64,000 nucleotides of DNA from Actinomycetota bacterium (lineage in GTDB: Bacteria > Actinomycetota > Actinomycetes > S36-B12 > UBA10799), in assembly GCA_020636995.1 (NCBI GenBank), contig JACJWU010000004.1, positions 306,176 through 370,175 on the forward strand, read 5' to 3'. This document shows, piece after piece, positions 24,802 to 34,056 of the stretch. The notes below the pieces were generated by a model that saw nothing but the letters and a program-made list of their open reading frames with translations, did not search any database and was not told where the DNA came from. A program made the translations under genes and the position numbers. The first letter of the stretch is position 1, and every line of letters begins with the position of its first letter.

Positions 24802-26044
24802 CCCGCACCTTGTGCGCAGACTGGGCACCGGTGACGCGATCATCATCGGCCTCGGCTCGATGGTGGGGGCGGGGGTCTTCGCAGCGTTATCCCCGGCCGC
24901 GGCGGCCGCCGGCGCGGGACTCCTCATCGGATTGGTGATCGCCGGCATCGTCGCGTTCAGCAATGCGACGGCCTCAGCCCAACTGGCGGCGCAGTACCCG
25001 ACGTCAGGCGGGACCTACATATACGGCCGCGAGCGACTCGGGCCGTGGTGGGGCTTCCTCGCCGGCTGGGGTTTCGTCGTGGGCAAGACCGCGAGTTGCG
25101 CGGCTATGGCGTTGACCTTCGCAGCGTATGCCGCCCCACAAGTCTGGGAGAAGCCGGTCGCGGTCACGGCGGTACTCGCGCTCGCGGCAGTCAACTACCG
25201 CGGGATCACGCGCACAGCCGGGCTGACAAGGATCATCGTGACCCTCGTTCTGGCGTCACTGGCGCTGGTCGTGATCGCCAGTCTGGCCGGAGAAGCCAGC
25301 TCGCCACCGAGCTCGTGGGACTGGTGGACCGGCGGGTGGTACGGCATCCTGCAGTCGGCGGGGCTGCTGTTCTTCGCCTTCGCGGGTTACGCCCGCATCG
25401 CGACGATGGGCGAGGAGGTGCGCGATCCGCAGCGCACCATCCCCCGGGCGATCCTCGCGGCACTGCTCCTGGCCATTCTCATCTACGCCGTGGTGGCCGT
25501 GTCCACGATGCTGGCCATCGGGCCCACAGGCTTGGCCTCGACACCGGCGCCCCTGGCACAGGCCGTGACACAGTCCGGAGGGGATTGGGCGGCATTGCCC
25601 GTACGGATCGGTGCCGCCGCGGCGAGTCTGGGCGCGCTACTCGCCCTGATAGCGGGGGTGGGGAGGACTGGTCTGGCGATGGCTCGCCACAACGATCTGC
25701 CGCAGTGGCTGGCAGGCGTCCATCCCCGCTTCCACGTGCCCCACCACGCAGAGGTCACCCTCGCGGTGGTCGTCAGCATCCTGGTCCTGCTGACAGACCT
25801 GCGCACTGCGATCGGCTTCTCATCGTTCGGCGTGCTGCTCTACTACCTCATCGCCAACGCGGCGGCCATCACTCAGGACGACCAGCACCGCCGCTATCCG
25901 AAATGGTTGCAGCTGGTCGGGATCACCGGATGTGTCGTCCTGGTCACCACACTGCCGTGGCAGGCCGTGACGGGGGGTCTGGCCGTCTTCGCAGTCGGAA
26001 TCATCTACCGAGTGGTGCGGCTGCGCAGGCGCAACCCACAGTGA
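24794..26044 (+). CDS. APC-family amino acid permease
   Basis: A 416-residue permease with about 12 helices. The first-helix glycine motif GLGSMVGAGVF and the SYP-equivalent QYPTSGGTYIYGRERLG identify the amino acid-polyamine-organocation family (YjeH/EAT-like). ATG 24794 overlaps the PadR stop, which fixes the start. Substrate unknown; cationic or hydrophobic amino acid export are both possible. Confidence 0.9.
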   Translation: MSSPHLVRRLGTGDAIIIGLGSMVGAGVFAALSPAAAAAGAGLLIGLVIAGIVAFSNATASAQLAAQYPTSGGTYIYGRERLGPWWGFLAGWGFVVGKTASCAAMALTFAAYAAPQVWEKPVAVTAVLALAAVNYRGITRTAGLTRIIVTLVLASLALVVIASLAGEASSPPSSWDWWTGGWYGILQSAGLLFFAFAGYARIATMGEEVRDPQRTIPRAILAALLLAILIYAVVAVSTMLAIGPTGLASTPAPLAQAVTQSGGDWAALPVRIGAAAASLGALLALIAGVGRTGLAMARHNDLPQWLAGVHPRFHVPHHAEVTLAVVVSILVLLTDLRTAIGFSSFGVLLYYLIANAAAITQDDQHRRYPKWLQLVGITGCVVLVTTLPWQAVTGGLAVFAVGIIYRVVRLRRRNPQ

Positions 26045-26259
26045 TCGGGCTCACGGTCGCAACATCACCTTCAACGCGCTGCGGCACGCCGCGGTCCGAT
26101 GACCCCTCCTGAGAAGAGGTGAGTTCCCAGGCCCTGGCCGCACGAGGAGAGGGGCCTCTTGAGTCAGCGACCCGGTCAGCCAACGGCTCGCACATCGGCC
26201 CCCATGGTTCGAGGGACGCAACGGTCCCGGTGGATGGGCGACACCGGCTCGAAGATCGG

Positions 26260-26265
26260 TACGGT
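26260..26265 (+). promoter_or_regulatory. -10 hexamer of the diguanylate cyclase gene (leaderless)
   Basis: TACGGT followed by six bases (CTGCAC) and the ATG at 26272. The 227-bp region before it holds no other recognisable element. Confidence 0.5.
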
Positions 26266-26271
26266 CTGCAC

Positions 26272-27675
26272 ATGTCCGGACTCGATCCGAAGCGCGCTGA
26301 ACGTCCAGGCTATCGACAGATACTCCCGCGGTTGACCGACCGGGTGATGCGCGACCTTGCGATCTGGATGGCGTGCTTCGGGTTGCTCGTGGGACTTGCC
26401 TTCCCACTCGCGGCGCTGGCCTTCGGGGTGCCGTCCGAGATAGCGCTTCAGCCGGGCTTCCTGGCCATGTGCCTGGCCGCGGGCCTCCTGGTGGCAGCGG
26501 TGAACTGGACACTTGCGCGCGCCGTGATCGGTGTACGCCTGAGGGTGCTCGCCAGCGGGATGCGACAGGTGGAGCGAGCGCTGGTCGAGGCGTCCTTCAG
26601 CGGCGATTGGAGCCGGTGTGATCCTCAGGCCTGCATGGTTGCGGTCGACTCCGAGGACGAGCTGGGGGAGGTGGCGGTCTCTTTCAACCGGCTCGTCACC
26701 GGATTGGCGGCTAGCCATCGGGTGTCCGAGGGCATCACAGCGGTGTCCGAACAACTGTCCGCCCACCTGGATCTCGCTCCGCTCACCGACGCGGCGCTCG
26801 CGGAACTGGTCCGCCAGGCCGGCTGCGACGCCGCTGCCCTCGTAGTGGCACACAAAGGAACGGCCGCAGTTGCGGGCTCGATCGGAATCACGAACGCCGA
26901 TCGGCTCGCCGAGAACCCCGCAGTCCTGCAGGTCCTCCAGAGTGGCGAGGCGCGGGAATTGCAGCTCCCGGAGGATGTGGTGGTGGACGCCGGACTACTG
27001 AGCGTGGTACCGCGGGACGTGAGACTGCTTCCGGTCCGGTTCGGCGTCGTCACGCTGGGCGTGCTGATCGTGGGCTTCAACCACCTGCCGAGCGCGGAAG
27101 CCGACGCGGTGTTGCGCGCCGCGGCGATCGGCATGGCGGTCGCCATCAACAACGCCCTCAACCACGAGGATCTCCAGCGGGTGGCGGCTCTCGACCAGTT
27201 GACCGGTCTGTACAACCGGCGCTTCGGGATGCAGCGACTCCAAGAGGAGTTCGGCCGGGCGCAGCGCACGGGAGACCCCGTCGGGGTGCTCATGTTCGAC
27301 CTCGATCATTTCAAGTCGATCAACGACAGTTACGGACACCTGACGGGTGACCGGGTGCTGCGAGCGGTCGCGGATTGCGCGCGCAGTGCGGTGCGGCAAG
27401 GAGATGTGCTCCTGCGTTACGGCGGCGAGGAGTTCCTCGTCGTGCTCCCCGGTGCTGGACGAGACGACGTGCAGGAGGTGGCAGAGCGGATTCGCCGGAT
27501 CGTCGGCGACATCGAGGAGAGCGCGCAGGGAAACGTCGTGAGGGTGACAGTGAGCCTCGGCGGTTGCAGTTTCCCCGCCACTTCCGCCGAGGATCCGACT
27601 GCGCTCATCGCCGTGGCCGATCAGGCTCTCTACGCAGCGAAGGCCGGCGGCAGGGACCGCGTTGTGCTCGCCTGA
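26272..27675 (+). CDS. Membrane-bound diguanylate cyclase
   Basis: A 467-residue protein. Two helices (about 28-50 and 58-80) lead to a HAMP-like segment, a GAF-like sensor region (about 150-290) and a C-terminal GGDEF domain. The active-site motif is intact as GGEEF in RYGGEEFLVVLPG, with LDQLTGLYNRR and FDLDHFKSINDSYGH upstream. The inhibitory site RxxD (RQGD) lies five residues before GGEEF, so product feedback is expected. It makes cyclic di-GMP from GTP. ATG 26272 was chosen over an upstream in-frame ATG because of the TACGGT element. Confidence 0.92.
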   Translation: MSGLDPKRAERPGYRQILPRLTDRVMRDLAIWMACFGLLVGLAFPLAALAFGVPSEIALQPGFLAMCLAAGLLVAAVNWTLARAVIGVRLRVLASGMRQVERALVEASFSGDWSRCDPQACMVAVDSEDELGEVAVSFNRLVTGLAASHRVSEGITAVSEQLSAHLDLAPLTDAALAELVRQAGCDAAALVVAHKGTAAVAGSIGITNADRLAENPAVLQVLQSGEARELQLPEDVVVDAGLLSVVPRDVRLLPVRFGVVTLGVLIVGFNHLPSAEADAVLRAAAIGMAVAINNALNHEDLQRVAALDQLTGLYNRRFGMQRLQEEFGRAQRTGDPVGVLMFDLDHFKSINDSYGHLTGDRVLRAVADCARSAVRQGDVLLRYGGEEFLVVLPGAGRDDVQEVAERIRRIVGDIEESAQGNVVRVTVSLGGCSFPATSAEDPTALIAVADQALYAAKAGGRDRVVLA

Positions 27676-27814
27676 TCGGATCTGGTGATCCGGATCTGTG
27701 GGAGGGGATCCGACGGGGGCGGCGTCTGCTCAACTTCCTGATCGCCAACACCGCCGCACTCACCCGGTTGTCCACAGATCTGCTCGGTGCAGGTTGCGTG
27801 TCGGACCCCGGATC

Positions 27815-27820
27815 TACAAT
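27815..27820 (+). promoter_or_regulatory. -10 hexamer of the HNH gene (leaderless)
   Basis: TACAAT followed by GGACAC and the ATG at 27827; a TTGCGT at 27794-27799 could be the -35 element. Confidence 0.55.
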
Positions 27821-27826
27821 GGACAC

Positions 27827-29038
27827 ATGTTCGAAATCGGGAGTGTCGCAGGTGGGGGTTCCGGCGTGCTCGATGGTTTGACGGCTGCGGTGGACGAGCT
27901 TCAGAAGGTGGATCCGCGGGATGCGGCGTTGGTGGACACGGTCGCCGATATCGCGGTGTTGCATGCGCAGATCCAACGCCTGCAGTCGGTGATGCTGGGC
28001 ATGGTGAGAACCTGTGATGCCGACGGTGGCCACCATCTGGCCGGGTACGCGACCACCGGGACGATGCTCACCGACGGGCTGCGGCTGTCCCCCGGACAGG
28101 GCCAGGCGATGGTGCACACCGCCCGGGCGCTGCACTCCACCTTCGAACAGACCCAGCAGGCGCTGGCCGACGGCCAGATCAGCACTGCGCACGCCACGGC
28201 CATCACCCGTGCGGCGCGCAAACTGCCCTCGGACGTGCTCGAGGAGGCCGAACCGGTGTTGCTCGAGGTGGCCGAGGTGGGGTCGCCGACCATGGTGCGT
28301 GCCGCCGTTGACCGGATGGCCGAGTTGCTGGAGCCCGAACACTTCGACCACGACATCGAGAAGGAGCGCGAACGGCGCTACCTGGATGTCTCGCAGACCA
28401 AGGACGGCTGGTGGGCCATCGACGGGCATGTCCCCCACGAGATCGGGGCCCGCTTGGCCGCAGCGCTGGAGCAGTTCGCCGGCTGCACCGACCCGACAGA
28501 TCTGCGCACCGCCAAGCAGCGTCGAGCGGATGCCATCGCCGAGATCGCCGACGCCGCCACCGACGGCCAGACCAGCGGGATCTCGACCCTGTCGATCGTT
28601 GCCGACGCCGAACACCTCGACGGCACCGGCGCACAGTGGGACGACACCGGCATGCCCGTCGGGCTGACGAACTTCGCCATGGCCGTGTGCCAGAGCCGCA
28701 TCCAGTTGGTCGTCGCTGACCGCAGCGGCATCGGCTGGAAACCCCTGGCGGTCGGGATGCTCACCCGTTTCGCCACCCCCGCCCAGCGCGCGGCCCTACG
28801 CATTCGCGACGGTCGTTGCGTCTGCCGTGGCTGCACCCGCAAGCCGAGCAGATGCCATGCCCACCACGTCATCGACTGGCGGGACGGCGGGTCCACTGAC
28901 GTGTCGAATCTGGTTCTCCTTTGTCCGTACCACCACAGGATGGTCCACCTCGGCAGGGCTGAGTTCGCCGATGATCCTCGGATCCCCGGGCGACGCATTG
29001 CCATCCCCAGCCGACGACATAGGACCACCGCCGCCTGA
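27827..29038 (+). CDS. DUF222 / HNH endonuclease domain protein (13E12-like)
   Basis: A 403-residue protein with the actinobacterial DUF222 helical domain (about 20-290, including QALADGQISTAHATAITRAARKLP) and a C-terminal HNH nuclease fold. The zinc and catalytic residues are visible in CVCRGCTRKPSRCHAHHVIDWRDGG and LVLLCPYHHRMVH. These genes (REP13E12 type in mycobacteria) are often multicopy and mobile-associated, with unknown function. No flanking repeats are seen here. Confidence 0.9.
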   Translation: MFEIGSVAGGGSGVLDGLTAAVDELQKVDPRDAALVDTVADIAVLHAQIQRLQSVMLGMVRTCDADGGHHLAGYATTGTMLTDGLRLSPGQGQAMVHTARALHSTFEQTQQALADGQISTAHATAITRAARKLPSDVLEEAEPVLLEVAEVGSPTMVRAAVDRMAELLEPEHFDHDIEKERERRYLDVSQTKDGWWAIDGHVPHEIGARLAAALEQFAGCTDPTDLRTAKQRRADAIAEIADAATDGQTSGISTLSIVADAEHLDGTGAQWDDTGMPVGLTNFAMAVCQSRIQLVVADRSGIGWKPLAVGMLTRFATPAQRAALRIRDGRCVCRGCTRKPSRCHAHHVIDWRDGGSTDVSNLVLLCPYHHRMVHLGRAEFADDPRIPGRRIAIPSRRHRTTAA

Positions 29039-29081
29039 CCGCGGCGGCGCGCGCGAACACCAGGCACGACTACGGGACGCG

Positions 29082-29087
29082 TAGTGT
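29082..29087 (+). promoter_or_regulatory. -10 hexamer of the collagen-like gene (leaderless)
   Basis: TAGTGT followed by CCAGCC and the ATG at 29094; no Shine-Dalgarno sequence. Confidence 0.5.
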
Positions 29088-29093
29088 CCAGCC

Positions 29094-29672
29094 ATGCGCA
29101 AACACATCACTCCGTCGCTGATCATCTCGCTGCTGGCTCTTTTCATCGCGACCAGCGGTGCGAGCTACGCCGCCCTGCAAATCCCGAAGAACTCAGTGGG
29201 CGCCAAGCAACTGAAGAAGAACGCCGTGACGTCGAAGAAGGTCAAGAACCGCAGCCTCCTCGCGAAGGACTTCAAGTCTGGACAACTCCCACAGGGCCCG
29301 CAGGGCCCGGCGGGTCCTGCCGGAAGTGCAGCAGAGGTCCGCGCGTTCACCACGCCGGTAGTTGCGACATCGTTCGTGCTCAGCGGCTCCTTCACCGACG
29401 TAGCGAGCCTGGACCTGCCGGCCGGCAAGTACGTCGTGATGAGTCGCGCCAATGTGATCGGCGGGGCCAACACCGCCATCATCTGCTCCCTCGCCGACGA
29501 TGCCGCGCAGAACATCACGACCAACGCTCAGGCCATCGCGCTCTCACAGCACAGCACCGTGACTCTCAACAGCCCGGGCACGGTGAGCCTTTCGTGCCTC
29601 AAGACGGGAGCCAACCAGGTCTTCGTCGCGCAGCGGTGGATCACCGCGATCGAGGTGAACTCGATCAACTGA
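29094..29672 (+). CDS. Secreted protein with short collagen-like segment
   Basis: A 192-residue exported protein with a signal peptide ending at about residue 27 (SGASYA). A Lys/Val-rich region with imperfect repeats (NSVGAKQLKKNAVTSKKVKNRSL) is followed by GPQGPAGPAG (about 68-77) and a C-terminal beta-rich domain. The NSVGxxxLKxxAVTSxKVKxxSL pattern with a short collagen run is frequent in Actinobacteria, probably on the cell surface; no function is established. It converges on the glycan locus. Confidence 0.8.
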   Translation: MRKHITPSLIISLLALFIATSGASYAALQIPKNSVGAKQLKKNAVTSKKVKNRSLLAKDFKSGQLPQGPQGPAGPAGSAAEVRAFTTPVVATSFVLSGSFTDVASLDLPAGKYVVMSRANVIGGANTAIICSLADDAAQNITTNAQAIALSQHSTVTLNSPGTVSLSCLKTGANQVFVAQRWITAIEVNSIN

Positions 29673-29714
29673 TCATTGCCGCCGCCAACCACCTGATGCG
29701 TTGACCGCGCGCAC

Positions 29715-30866
29715 TCACACCGCCTCGTGACCGCTATCCACCTCGCGGCCCAGCACGTCGGCGTATGCAGCGGCCACTCGCTGGCCCATGCCCTCCCAAC
29801 TCAGGTTGCGGGCCACGGACTCCGGACCGGCGATCGCGTACCGATCCCATACCCCACGGTCCCGCAACAGCCGGACAAGCGCCCGTGCCAGAGCCTTCGG
29901 GTCGGCCGGCGGCACGAGGTCACCGTTGACCCCGTCCTCGATGACCGCCTCGACACAGGACACCTCGGTGCCCACCGTGGGCAGCCCGACCGACAGCGCC
30001 TCGGCCGCGGCCATCGCCGGCGGGGAGGTCGTGTAGTCGTACTTGAAGGGCCACGTGCCGACCTGGGCAGCGGCCATCTCGCCGAGCAGGTCCTTGACCG
30101 GCTCGGTCACGACGTCGAGGTGGTCTCCGAGCCCAGCAGCCCGGGCGGTTTCGAGCAGTGCGTCGAGTTCGGGACGCGGAATGAGCAACAGTCGCAGACG
30201 GGCATCAGGCACCTCCCGGACCACATCCGGGAAGCATGCCAGGAGCGTGTCGATCCCCCGCACCGACTCCGCCCGGCCGGCGAACAGGACGACCGGCGCC
30301 TCATCGGTGTAGGTGGCCCGCCGCGAGTCCTGCGGACCTCCGGAACCGACCCGGATCGCACCGAGTTTGCGTTCGACCCGTGGGTCCGGCGTGAGCACCT
30401 CGCGGGTCCCGCTGCGTCGCAGTGAACGTTTCAGCAGCCACGTCGGCAGCACCGATGACGCCAGCACGCGCGGACGTAGGACGTTGGACTGCATCGCCGC
30501 GCGAATCCCGCCGGAGCGCAGTCGGCGCATAGACGGAAGCACCGGCCAGGCGTACATCGTCAACAGGTTCGGGTACCAGGGGATCGCCGTGCGGGCGACG
30601 AGCAACGGGGCCAGGGCTCCGCCGTGGATGTGCACCAGGTCCGGCCGGAGATCGGCCAACGCGCTGTTGAGTGCGTCTCGGCGGCCGATCGGGAACGTCT
30701 CGACCGCACCGCCGAGTTCGACCACGCCGGCGAAGGCATCCTGTCCGTCGTGCGCGGTCGTCGTGATGACATAGTGCTCCCCCGGCACCCGACGGGCGAT
30801 CTCGCTGACGGTCCGTCCCATGGCCTCATGCGCCGAGAACTCGGCGATGACATGGACGATGCGCAT
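29715..30866 (-). CDS. GT4 family glycosyltransferase
   Basis: A 383-residue GT-B enzyme. The N-terminal Rossmann domain opens MRIVHVIAEFSAHEAMGR and contains PDLVHIHGG; the donor domain has LFAGRAESVRGIDTLL and the EX7E region AEALSVGLPTVGTEVSCVEAV. It transfers a nucleotide-activated sugar to a lipid-linked or glycan acceptor in the cytosol. Its ATG overlaps the previous stop (TGATG), so it is coupled to the GT2 gene. GTG 30869 is an alternative start. Confidence 0.88.
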   Translation of the reverse strand: MRIVHVIAEFSAHEAMGRTVSEIARRVPGEHYVITTTAHDGQDAFAGVVELGGAVETFPIGRRDALNSALADLRPDLVHIHGGALAPLLVARTAIPWYPNLLTMYAWPVLPSMRRLRSGGIRAAMQSNVLRPRVLASSVLPTWLLKRSLRRSGTREVLTPDPRVERKLGAIRVGSGGPQDSRRATYTDEAPVVLFAGRAESVRGIDTLLACFPDVVREVPDARLRLLLIPRPELDALLETARAAGLGDHLDVVTEPVKDLLGEMAAAQVGTWPFKYDYTTSPPAMAAAEALSVGLPTVGTEVSCVEAVIEDGVNGDLVPPADPKALARALVRLLRDRGVWDRYAIAGPESVARNLSWEGMGQRVAAAYADVLGREVDSGHEAV

Positions 30867-31660
30867 CACGAGGCCTTGCGCATGCCTCGAAGCAGCCCCG
30901 CGGCCTCCACCGACTTCAGTACCACCAGACCCGAGGTCTTGACCGGATGCCGCGCGAGTGTGCCGGCGTGGGACAGCACGCCGGAGCGTGCGAGGTGCGC
31001 GCGCCCCTCCGGGTGCCGGCTGAGGTACTCGGCGACCCAGCGGCCGTAGTACTGCTTCTTGCTGTACGTCACCCGCAGTTGGATCCTGCCCTCGTCGTGC
31101 CAGATGAGCGAATCGATCCGGTCCACCACGGTGCCGAGCGCCTTCGTCCGGTCGGCGAGGTCCCAGTCCTCGGCGGCCGTGAGTGTCTCATCCCACCCAC
31201 CGGTGGCCTCGAAAACCTCACGCCGGAACGCCCGCGGCGCCTCGACATCGGAGTCACCGACGTACAGGCTCTTCTCGAGTACGCGGCATGACGCGAAGAA
31301 GCCTTCACCGAACGAGCGCTCTGGAATGATCACGGCGCCGACTTCCGGTCGACGCTCGAAGACCTCAAGGAAGTCCGCCACGACGGTGGGCTCGAGGACC
31401 ATGTCGGAGTCTATGAAGACCACGATGTCGCCGGAACTCTCAGCCGCGCCGCGGTTGCGCTGCGCGCTGCGTTCGGGCTTCTGGTCCAGCACCAGGTCCG
31501 CGAGTTCGTGTGCGATCTCGACCGTGCCGTCCGTGGAACTGTTGTCCACCACGACGACCTCCACGTCCTTGTGGGTCTGATTCCGGCACGACTCCAGGCA
31601 AGCCGCCAAGGTACGGGCGGAGTTGCGGGTGGGAACGATCAGACTTACGCGCATTGTCAT
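30866..31660 (-). CDS. GT2 family glycosyltransferase
   Basis: A 264-residue GT-A enzyme. MRVSLIVPTRNSARTLAACLES opens the nucleotide-binding fold, VVDNSSTDGT is the uridine-binding segment, the DxD is in FIDSDM, and the acceptor base region is ATGGWDETLTAAEDWDLADR. It would add a sugar during assembly of the surface glycan. ATG 31660 overlaps the stop of the small membrane gene as ATGA; a second ATG at 31654 is possible. Confidence 0.88.
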   Translation of the reverse strand: MTMRVSLIVPTRNSARTLAACLESCRNQTHKDVEVVVVDNSSTDGTVEIAHELADLVLDQKPERSAQRNRGAAESSGDIVVFIDSDMVLEPTVVADFLEVFERRPEVGAVIIPERSFGEGFFASCRVLEKSLYVGDSDVEAPRAFRREVFEATGGWDETLTAAEDWDLADRTKALGTVVDRIDSLIWHDEGRIQLRVTYSKKQYYGRWVAEYLSRHPEGRAHLARSGVLSHAGTLARHPVKTSGLVVLKSVEAAGLLRGMRKAS

Positions 31661-31848
31661 GCCTCTTTCCGGAAGATGGTGGTGAGTAGCCACAAAGGCA
31701 CGGCGAGCACCCCGATCGCGAACCCGCCCGTGACGATCACATCGGCGACGGGTTTGTAGCCGAGTACGGCCGCGACCGCCGCGACCAGCATCGCGACCAC
31801 CGCGATGACCAACGGCACCCGCCAGAGCACCCCGCTCTTACGCCGCAT
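31657..31848 (-). CDS. Two-helix small membrane protein, copy 1
   Basis: A 63-residue protein with two helices (LVIAVVAMLVAAVAAVLGY and FAIGVLAVPLWLL) and the linker KPVADVIVTGG. A nearly identical protein follows the second GT4 gene at 36217, and a relative lies at 50302. Its start overlaps the GT4 stop by 11 bases and its stop overlaps the GT2 start, so it is translated with both enzymes and may anchor or assist the glycosyltransferase (inference). I do not recognise the family. Confidence 0.82.
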   Translation of the reverse strand: MRRKSGVLWRVPLVIAVVAMLVAAVAAVLGYKPVADVIVTGGFAIGVLAVPLWLLTTIFRKEA

Positions 31849-32938
31849 CGCCGGCCCCCGTCACCTGCGGCCCCAGACCCTTCGTGGCCTCGGCGAAGAC
31901 CTGATCGGCCACGAAGTCCCAGGAGTGCGCACCACCGTAGGCCAGCGGTTCCATCGGCTCCTGCTGCCACGTGCGAAGCATCGTCGGGATCCAGTGCGCC
32001 AACGCCATGGGAGTCGCCGGGACCACCACCCCGTTGGCCGCACGCGTCGAGTCCCGCAACCCCGGCACGTCGTAACTGATCGTCGGGGTCCCGACCGCCG
32101 CGGCCTCACTGACCACCAGACCCCAGCCCTCACGCACGCTCGTCGCGACATGCACGTGCGCCGCAGCCATCCGCTCGACCTTCTCCTGCTCACTGACCCG
32201 GCCGAAGACCGTCACCCCGTCCACGGCCGCAGCCTTCGTCTTCTCCAGGTCCGGACCACCACCGAGCATCCACAACTGCAGATCCGGAACCTGCTCCCGG
32301 GCGATCGTGAACGCCTCGATCGCATCGATCGGCCGCTTGTACGGAACGTGCCTGGCACACCACACCAACGTCGGCCGGTCCGCCTTCGGAACATCCGGGA
32401 TCACCGCCGGCGGATCGAAACCCTCCGGAACCACCGTCACATCCGTGACCCCGAACCGGGCGATCGAATCCTTCGTCGACTGCGACACCGCCAACACCCG
32501 CCGCCCCTGGTACGAACGCAACCACTTCGGCTCCAGGTAATGACGCCCCAGCAGGCTCGCCGGCCACGGCGCGTTATGCGCCCAGATCTCCTCACACGTC
32601 TGGTGGATGAACCCCACCGTCGGCACACCCTCGATCCAGTCATGCGCCTGGAACGCCACGGTGTTGATCATGTCGATCACCAGATCGAACCCCTGATACT
32701 GCCCCACCTGCTGCCACCACACACGCGCCCTGCGATACACCGTGTAGCGGCTCCCACCGCGCACCACCGTGTAGCCATCCACGTCCTCCACGACCGGCCG
32801 GTCCTCCACCGCCGCAGCGAACAAAGTCACCTGATGGCCCTTCGCAGCCCACCGCTTCGCCACCTGCTCGGTGTAGACCTCCGCACCACCCGCCAACGGA
32901 TGCTGAAGATCACGCCACGTCAGAATCAATATCCGCAT
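31838..32938 (-). CDS. GT4 family glycosyltransferase, duplicated copy 1
   Basis: A 366-residue GT-B enzyme starting MRILILTWRDLQHPLAGGAEVYTEQ. The acceptor-side domain is residues 1-150 and the donor-side domain 155-340, with FDPPAVIPDVP, GGGPDLEKTK and the EX7E-type stretch REGWGLVVSEAAAVGTPTI. The homologue at 36395 is the same length. The two are essentially identical at protein level from about residue 150 to 340 but differ at roughly 25 positions before that. The likely result is the same sugar donor with altered acceptors. First gene of a four-gene operon running to 29715. Confidence 0.9.
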   Translation of the reverse strand: MRILILTWRDLQHPLAGGAEVYTEQVAKRWAAKGHQVTLFAAAVEDRPVVEDVDGYTVVRGGSRYTVYRRARVWWQQVGQYQGFDLVIDMINTVAFQAHDWIEGVPTVGFIHQTCEEIWAHNAPWPASLLGRHYLEPKWLRSYQGRRVLAVSQSTKDSIARFGVTDVTVVPEGFDPPAVIPDVPKADRPTLVWCARHVPYKRPIDAIEAFTIAREQVPDLQLWMLGGGPDLEKTKAAAVDGVTVFGRVSEQEKVERMAAAHVHVATSVREGWGLVVSEAAAVGTPTISYDVPGLRDSTRAANGVVVPATPMALAHWIPTMLRTWQQEPMEPLAYGGAHSWDFVADQVFAEATKGLGPQVTGAGDAA

Positions 32939-33324
32939 CTCGCCGCCTACCCCATCAACTCGCCGGAGACGTGGCCCTTACCGCCCGCACTACCGCTGGC
33001 CCGAGACCGGCCTCCCCCGGGTTCGATGGGCCTCACCCATCGTTGTCGGTGCTCGGCCGCCGGATGCTGAAACCTCTGCGCGGAGTCCACGTCAGCGCAC
33101 ACACGAAATGTGTCTCGAACACCATGCGTGGCCACTGCTCCAAGATAGCCGCCGGACGGCCCCTGAGACTCGCCGTGAGAGCCGGGCACCGGTCCCGTCA
33201 GCAGCGTGCATCCGCCCTCGCCCGCCGAAAGAGGTCGATCCGGCACCCCGGCCATTCACAAGGACCAGGACCGCTCGTGGCGCTGGTGTGGACGAGGCCG
33301 CGGGAACGGGCCCACAGTAGAAGC
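32939..33324. other. Divergent intergenic region
   Basis: 386 bases between two divergent genes, presumably holding both promoters. I see no gene, clear operator or repeat. CCCACAGTAGAA just before the ATG at 33325 is also found before the paralogue at 39155. Confidence 0.5.
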
Positions 33325-34056
33325 ATGAAGGCTCTGGTCGCCGCGTTCGTGCTGGTGATGACACTGGGTGCGCCAGCCGTCGCGCATGCCGACCAGGGTC
33401 CCGGCTACGGCGGTGATGCCGACTCCCTGGAGGTCACGTGGAAGGAGAACAAGGACAAGGCGCTGGCTGCACCTCCTCCTGTTCCCTCCGACGAGAACGA
33501 CGGCGACGCTCCGCGCGACCCTGACCGGATGTCACTGGTGGGCGATGCTGCCACGTTGGAGGTCGATGGGATCGGCTTCCGGGGTCTTTCCGAGATCGAG
33601 ATCCAGTTCGGCAGCGAGGACCCCGTCGCGGTGCGTGCGGACCAGACAGGAACGGTGGTCGCCAGTTTCCCAGGCACGCAGAGTGCCGACCCGGGAACCA
33701 CGGTGGTGGCCATCGGGCGGTCCCCGTCCGGGGCCACTCGGACGTTGGTGGGTTCGGTCCCGCCACTGCCCCATGGCACGAATCTCATGGGCCTGGTGAC
33801 CTGGGCCATCGTCGCACCGGTGGTACTGATCGCGGGTTCGGCCCTCCTGCGGCATCGACCCCGCAGACGACCCGAGGTGGATGCGCCGCTGTTGGCCCCG
33901 GCACCCGCAGGACCTCCGGTCGCGGGCCTTCCGATGCCGGCACCGACGAGTCAGCCGATCATGGGACTGTCGGCGCCACGCGGACAGGCCCCACCCATGT
34001 GGTACGCCGGGGCACCGCCGACCGTCCCCCCACAAGGACCTCCGGTCCTGCTGTAG
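33325..34056 (+). CDS. Secreted/membrane-anchored beta-domain protein, copy 1
   Basis: A 243-residue protein with a signal peptide (MKALVAAFVLVMTLGAPAVAHA). The mature start is GPGYGGDADSLEVTW. A beta-sandwich-like domain follows (IDGIGFRGLSEIEIQFGSEDPVAV, then the GTVVASFPG and TTVVAIGRSPSGATRTL blocks), then a transmembrane helix at about 155-178 and a Pro-rich cytoplasmic tail of about 65 residues. The fold resembles the adhesion-type domains seen in LPXTG proteins, but there is no sortase motif. The paralogue at 39155 shares all but the tail. Function unknown; its position implies a role with the surface glycan. Confidence 0.82.
   Translation: MKALVAAFVLVMTLGAPAVAHADQGPGYGGDADSLEVTWKENKDKALAAPPPVPSDENDGDAPRDPDRMSLVGDAATLEVDGIGFRGLSEIEIQFGSEDPVAVRADQTGTVVASFPGTQSADPGTTVVAIGRSPSGATRTLVGSVPPLPHGTNLMGLVTWAIVAPVVLIAGSALLRHRPRRRPEVDAPLLAPAPAGPPVAGLPMPAPTSQPIMGLSAPRGQAPPMWYAGAPPTVPPQGPPVLL

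Noticed and set aside
31805..33070. Plus-strand 421-codon reading, with a near twin at 36317-37579
   Set aside because: Both are antisense to the duplicated GT4 genes; they resemble each other only because the genes do.
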